From contig JAMDDL010000195.1 in NCBI GenBank assembly GCA_023488645.1, positions 1 through 8,874 on the forward strand: a stretch of DNA of 8,874 nucleotides. The letters are read 5' to 3'. How positions within the stretch are numbered: position 1 is the first letter of the stretch; every line of letters starts with the position of its first letter. The notes below the pieces were generated by a model. That model was not told the DNA's origin and searched no databases. It saw only the letters and a program-made list of their open reading frames with translations. This DNA is from Actinomycetota bacterium (lineage in GTDB: Bacteria; Actinomycetota; Humimicrobiia; Humimicrobiales; Humimicrobiaceae). The position numbers were made by a program, and so were the translations under genes. Positions 6,269 through 8,874 of this stretch are shown here, in pieces.

Positions 6269-7648
6269 TTAGTTTATTAATATTTCCTGAAGTTTTCTTA
6301 ATTTATAAATTATTGAATCTTCATTAATATCCACATCATCATATTTTATAATTTCACCTTTTTTAATTTCCTTTTTAACTGCAGCTCCTTCGCATAGTCC
6401 GATGGGCAGGAGATTTTCCTGTTTTGCATTATGGTAAGTTTCTATAAGACCGTATACAGAGTAACCTCCGATTCCATCAATGATTTCTCCCGGTTTTAAA
6501 TCCTTTTTTGCAGCAGTAACAACTTCTGAAACGAGTCCGTTTTTTGATGCAATGGTTGGCTCATTGTAAAAATATGCTCTTGCAATAGACAAGGGGGCTT
6601 CAATGCTTGCCAGATGAAAAGGACGATACAGAAGATAGTTTGGTCCGTTTCCATACAGAAGGTATTTCAGTTCTTTTTTTAATGCTTCCTGTTCGGTTGT
6701 ATATACAAGAAAAACTCCGGGTGCTACATTTCCAATTACAAAATCAACAATTCCTTTTTTATCAAGAATTCCGCCATCTTTTTTTAAACAGAAAACAGTT
6801 GTCAGATCCTTGAGGTCAGCTTCAGGAGCATGCATTCCTCTGCAGTCAGGAATTATTCCTGTAGAATTGGAGAAACATGCCATTTCAACCATTGACTTTG
6901 TTCCATCAACAAATGATGTCATCATTTTTATACTGGCGCCTTTAGCTTCCGCATATTCCTTTAATGTTGCAGGGTTTGCCTGCCTGTTTAAAGGATTATT
7001 TTTACCTTTGCCTGCAGCTATCACTTCAAGGTTTAAGGCATTTGCAAAATCATATAATTCCTTTAATGCTGCCGGTTCATCACCTGCAGCAACTGAATAT
7101 ACTACTTTGCGGTTATCTGCAATTTTTTTTAAAAGAGGCCCGATTGCAGTATCTGTCTCCACGTTAAGAGTTATGATATGCTTGCGGTTAAGGAGGCCGT
7201 GGATGGCAATTTGAGCTCCGGCTTCAGGATTGCCTGTGGCATCTACAATTACATCTACATCTTCCACATGGGAAAGTACGGCAAGATCGTTTGTTAATAT
7301 TGTTTTTCCTGCATTTACAGCTTTATTAATTTCACTTTTATGGATATTCGGGTCATTGATTGTTTCAGACCTTAAAATATCTGCTGAAATTTTTATTTTG
7401 CTGTTTATTAAGTCATCATGGTTGTTTTTTTCAACAGAATAAATATCACTCTCTTGATAGCCAAGTCCTGTCAGCTTTTTTACGGAATTACTGAGATTTT
7501 TATCACCGAGAGCAAGAATTTTAAAGGATTTCATTTTTTCAAGATGAGATATAATTCCGCTTCCCATTTGTCCTATGCCAGCTATTGCAATATTTATTGT
7601 TTTTCCCTGATTTTCAAGTGATTTTAATTTTTCGTTTATTCCAAGCAT
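6269..7648 (-). CDS. DRL-family (DXR-like) NAD(P)-dependent oxidoreductase with SAF domain
   Basis: The product has 459 aa. The N-terminus is a Rossmann domain with AGIGQMGSG (23-31), followed by VIVDATGNPEAG (133-144), as in homoserine-dehydrogenase-like proteins. A central domain carries AGDEPAAL, AGKGKNNP (212-219), SFVDGTKSMVEM (245-256) and RGMHAPEADL. The C-terminus (about 375-445) resembles a SAF domain. This architecture is that of the DRL family, whose Brucella abortus member replaces DXR (IspC) and converts DXP to MEP; other members have different or unknown roles. Being first in an operon of prenyl and hopanoid genes favours a role in isoprenoid synthesis, but this is inference. 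The ATG at 7648 is preferred over the one at 7654 because AAGGA lies 5 nt upstream of it and abuts the other. Alternatives are a sugar- or sugar-acid-phosphate dehydrogenase of the same family. Confidence 0.8.
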   Translation of the reverse strand: MLGINEKLKSLENQGKTINIAIAGIGQMGSGIISHLEKMKSFKILALGDKNLSNSVKKLTGLGYQESDIYSVEKNNHDDLINSKIKISADILRSETINDPNIHKSEINKAVNAGKTILTNDLAVLSHVEDVDVIVDATGNPEAGAQIAIHGLLNRKHIITLNVETDTAIGPLLKKIADNRKVVYSVAAGDEPAALKELYDFANALNLEVIAAGKGKNNPLNRQANPATLKEYAEAKGASIKMMTSFVDGTKSMVEMACFSNSTGIIPDCRGMHAPEADLKDLTTVFCLKKDGGILDKKGIVDFVIGNVAPGVFLVYTTEQEALKKELKYLLYGNGPNYLLYRPFHLASIEAPLSIARAYFYNEPTIASKNGLVSEVVTAAKKDLKPGEIIDGIGGYSVYGLIETYHNAKQENLLPIGLCEGAAVKKEIKKGEIIKYDDVDINEDSIIYKLRKLQEILIN

Positions 7649-7653
7649 AAGCA

Positions 7654-7658
7654 TCCTT
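7654..7658 (-). promoter_or_regulatory. Shine-Dalgarno site of the first operon gene
   Basis: The minus strand reads AAGGA, 5 nt before the ATG at 7648 and directly touching the alternative ATG at 7654. It supports the shorter start beginning MLGINEK. Confidence 0.55.
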
Positions 7659-7699
7659 AATAGTAGCAGTTAAATTATTTTTTAATAAATCATATTACA

Positions 7700-7728
7700 A
7701 TATTAAAGTATGTATTAATTTATTACAA
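7700..7728 (-). promoter_or_regulatory. Candidate sigma-70 promoter of the hopanoid operon
   Basis: On the minus strand a -35-like TTGTAA (7728-7723) and a -10-like TAATAT (7705-7700) are separated by 17 nt, placing initiation near 7693 and giving a leader of about 45 nt. The region is so AT-rich that alternative boxes exist. The -10 box overlaps one arm of an 11-bp inverted repeat, which strengthens it as a regulated promoter. Confidence 0.4.
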
Positions 7729-7753
7729 GTAAATTTATTAAAACATACTTTAA
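7703..7753. repeat. 11-bp perfect inverted repeat, candidate operator
   Basis: TTAAAGTATGT (7703-7713) and its exact reverse complement ACATACTTTAA (7743-7753) are separated by 29 bp. The right arm is also part of an odd-length palindrome, ATACTT-T-AAGTAT (7745-7757), giving three AAGTAT half-sites in all. The left arm overlaps the putative -10 box of the operon and the right arm lies just upstream of its -35. This layout fits a dimeric regulator binding two sites; a hairpin with a 29-nt loop is less likely because the promoter lies inside it. Confidence 0.5.
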
Positions 7754-7760
7754 GTATAAT

Positions 7761-7782
7761 TAAGGCTAAAATAAGGCTAAAA
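7761..7782. repeat. Tandem 11-bp direct repeat in the divergent promoter region
   Basis: TAAGGCTAAAA occurs twice back to back without a mismatch. The 11-bp period is about one helical turn, so both copies face the same side of the DNA. It sits between the two divergent promoters, upstream of both -35 boxes, where activator or repressor sites are expected. GGCT is one of the few GC-containing words in this otherwise A/T-only stretch. Confidence 0.6.
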
Positions 7783-7801
7783 ATTTTTTAAAAAATCATT
7801 A

Positions 7802-7831
7802 TTTACAATTGTTTTCTTTTCAATGTAAAAT
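7802..7831 (+). promoter_or_regulatory. Candidate sigma-70 promoter of the thioredoxin gene
   Basis: TTTACA (7802-7807) and TAAAAT (7826-7831) are 18 nt apart, 34 nt before the thioredoxin start codon. TTTACAATTG (7802-7811) and CAATGTAAA (7821-7829) form an inverted repeat with one bulged base across the same interval, so an operator may be superimposed on the promoter. A 14-bp A/T palindrome (7783-7796) lies just upstream and could act as an UP-like element. Confidence 0.5.
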
Positions 7832-7851
7832 AATAGCTTAATTTTAATTAT

Positions 7852-7857
7852 GGAGGG
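7852..7857 (+). promoter_or_regulatory. Shine-Dalgarno site of trxA
   Basis: GGAGGG lies 7 nt before the ATG at 7865. It overlaps the earlier in-frame ATG at 7850, which therefore cannot use it, so translation most likely begins at 7865. Confidence 0.85.
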
Positions 7858-7864
7858 AAAAATT

Positions 7865-8182
7865 ATGGTAATGGAATTTACAGATTTAAATTTTGACAGC
7901 GAAGTTTTGAAATCAAAAACTCCTGTTCTTGTTGATTTCTGGGCAGTATGGTGCGGTCCATGCAAAATGGTTGCTCCTGAAGTTGAAAAGCTTGATGAAG
8001 AAAAGACAGGTGCATTAAAAGTTGGAAAATTAAATGTTGATGAAAATAGAGAAACGGCGATAAAATACAGTATTACAAGCATACCTACCCTTCTTTTATT
8101 TAAAGATGGTCAGATGGTAAAAAAACTTGTAGGAGCAATGTCCAAAGACAGGATATTGTATGAAATTTCTGCCTTTATTTAA
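7865..8182 (+). CDS. trxA: Thioredoxin
   Basis: This 105-aa cytosolic protein is a single thioredoxin fold that reduces protein disulfides through a Cys pair. The active site is WCGPC at 29-33 (Cys30/Cys33) within DFWAVWCGPCK. The buried Asp24 and cis-Pro74 (SIPTLLLF) match Asp26 and Pro76 of the E. coli protein, and there is no signal peptide. The frame is open from an ATG at 7850, but GGAGGG at 7852-7857 supports the start at 7865; another ATG at 7871 is farther than usual. The gene is transcribed divergently from the hopanoid operon across a shared regulatory region of about 216 bp and is followed 50 bp later by a DUF72 gene on the same strand. No thioredoxin reductase is in view. Any functional link with the hopanoid operon is only positional. 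Confidence 0.96.
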   Translation: MVMEFTDLNFDSEVLKSKTPVLVDFWAVWCGPCKMVAPEVEKLDEEKTGALKVGKLNVDENRETAIKYSITSIPTLLLFKDGQMVKKLVGAMSKDRILYEISAFI

Positions 8183-8192
8183 TTTTAATATT

Positions 8193-8211
8193 TTATTTTA
8201 ACTTAAAATAA
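8193..8211. repeat. A/T-only palindrome between trxA and the DUF72 gene
   Basis: TTATTTTAA (8193-8201) and TTAAAATAA (8203-8211) are exact reverse complements around a single C. No G:C pair and no proper loop or T-tract follow, so an intrinsic terminator is doubtful. It may be a weak binding site or simply chance in a nearly pure A/T stretch. Confidence 0.3.
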
Positions 8212-8232
8212 TTAATTTACTATTTTTAATTA

Positions 8233-8874
8233 ATGGCTGATTTTTTTATAGGTACCTCGGGTTTTTCATACAAGGATTGGGCAGGTGAGTTTTACCCTGA
8301 AAGTCTCAAATCAAATGAATATCTGGGATTTTACTGCAGGTATTTTAATACAGTTGAGATAAATTCAACGTATTACAAGCCTCCTGATCCTGATTTATTT
8401 AACAGTCTGCTTAAAAAAATATCCGTAAATTTTATTTTTTCCTGCAAGGCACATTCCTCGATGACTCATGATAGAAATGCAGATGATACTGTCTACAGCA
8501 ACTTTATTTCTGCCTTAAAACCGTTAATAAAGTCAGGCAATTTTGGTGTTCTGCTTTTTCAATTTCCGTATTCCTTTTATTTTAACAGTATAAATTTAGG
8601 TTATATTGAAAAGATTAAGGAAAAATTTAAAGAAACAGATGTTGTTTGTGAATTCAGAAATTCGGGATGGTTAAATGACAGAACTTTCAGTTTACTTGAA
8701 AAATTAAATATTGGCTTTTGTAATGTTGATGAACCAAAACTGCCGAAACTTCTTCCGGCAACAAATATTTTAACAAATGATATATTTTATCTGCGTTTTC
8801 ACGGCAGAAATGCACAAAAATGGTGGAACTGCACGGAAGCTTTTGAAAGATATGATTATATGTATACGGAAGAA
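8233..8874 (+). CDS. DUF72 (YecE-like) family protein, C-terminus beyond the window
   Basis: The frame is open from an ATG at 8233 through the last base, giving the first 214 codons. The N-terminus MADFFIGTSGFSYKDWAGEFYP, the segment FNTVEINSTYYKPP (about 39-52) and the later LLFQFPYSF, VCEFRNSGW and YLRFHGRN are diagnostic of the DUF72 family, a TIM-barrel-like fold of unsettled function. Family members run to about 230-290 aa, so a modest C-terminal part is missing and there is no sign of damage. The start lacks an evident Shine-Dalgarno sequence; an in-frame TAA at 8227-8229 leaves little room for another. It follows trxA by 50 bp on the same strand and may be read through from it or from its own promoter in the A/T-rich gap. 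Family assignment is firm, function unknown. Confidence 0.92.
   Translation, partial: MADFFIGTSGFSYKDWAGEFYPESLKSNEYLGFYCRYFNTVEINSTYYKPPDPDLFNSLLKKISVNFIFSCKAHSSMTHDRNADDTVYSNFISALKPLIKSGNFGVLLFQFPYSFYFNSINLGYIEKIKEKFKETDVVCEFRNSGWLNDRTFSLLEKLNIGFCNVDEPKLPKLLPATNILTNDIFYLRFHGRNAQKWWNCTEAFERYDYMYTEE

Noticed and set aside
6810..7214. 134-codon plus-strand frame opposite the DRL-like gene
   Set aside because: It is a shadow of the conserved minus-strand gene, with no recognisable domain or start signal.
7850..7864. Upstream ATG of the thioredoxin frame at 7850
   Set aside because: It overlaps the GGAGGG site that serves the ATG at 7865, so it is unlikely to be the start.
7777..8082. 101-codon minus-strand frame over trxA and its promoter
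   Set aside because: It lies antisense to a complete thioredoxin with intact active site and reads through the promoter region.
1..8874. tRNA, rRNA, CRISPR array, insertion sequence or prophage signals
   Set aside because: No structured GC-rich RNA segment, regularly spaced repeats, transposase motifs or terminal inverted repeats were seen on either strand.

Overview
The window is AT-rich (roughly one third G+C by eye) and comes from a bacterium that makes hopanoids, the bacterial counterpart of sterols. I cannot name the organism. The low GC, the squalene route without any visible O2-dependent enzyme, the type 2 isopentenyl isomerase and the prenyl synthase with a DDILGIWG second Asp motif (a form I associate with actinobacterial and similar lineages) would fit an anaerobic or candidate-phylum bacterium, but that is a weak inference.

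Positions 1 to 7648 hold one tightly packed minus-strand operon. In transcription order it encodes: (1) a homoserine-dehydrogenase-like/SAF-domain oxidoreductase of the DXR-like (DRL) family; (2) a trans-prenyl diphosphate synthase; (3) type 2 isopentenyl diphosphate isomerase (fni); (4) the radical SAM adenosylhopane synthase HpnH; (5) the NAD-dependent epimerase-like HpnA; (6) squalene-hopene cyclase (shc); and (7) the first 39 codons of a probable DUF116 protein that runs off the left edge. Gaps are 1 to 35 nt, with two overlaps (4 nt and 14 nt), so the set is probably cotranscribed and partly translationally coupled. Read as a pathway, the genes run from an early isoprenoid step (if the DRL homologue is a DXP reductoisomerase), through IPP/DMAPP balancing and chain elongation, to squalene cyclisation and attachment of adenosine to the hopane side chain. 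Squalene synthesis from FPP (HpnCDE or squalene synthase) is not in the window.

Positions 7649 to 7864 are a divergent regulatory region of about 216 bp. It has candidate promoters for both directions, an 11-bp inverted repeat that overlaps the operon's putative -10 box, a perfect 11-bp tandem direct repeat, and an inverted repeat spanning the -35/-10 of the rightward promoter.

Rightward from 7865 come a complete thioredoxin gene (105 aa) and, after a 50-bp AT-rich gap, the first 214 codons of a DUF72 (YecE-like) protein that runs off the right edge.

The points most worth following are the DRL homologue at the head of a hopanoid operon, a squalene-hopene cyclase that keeps the acid catalyst but has lost nearly all polar residues of the 'back water' network, and the DUF116 gene at the operon's distal end.
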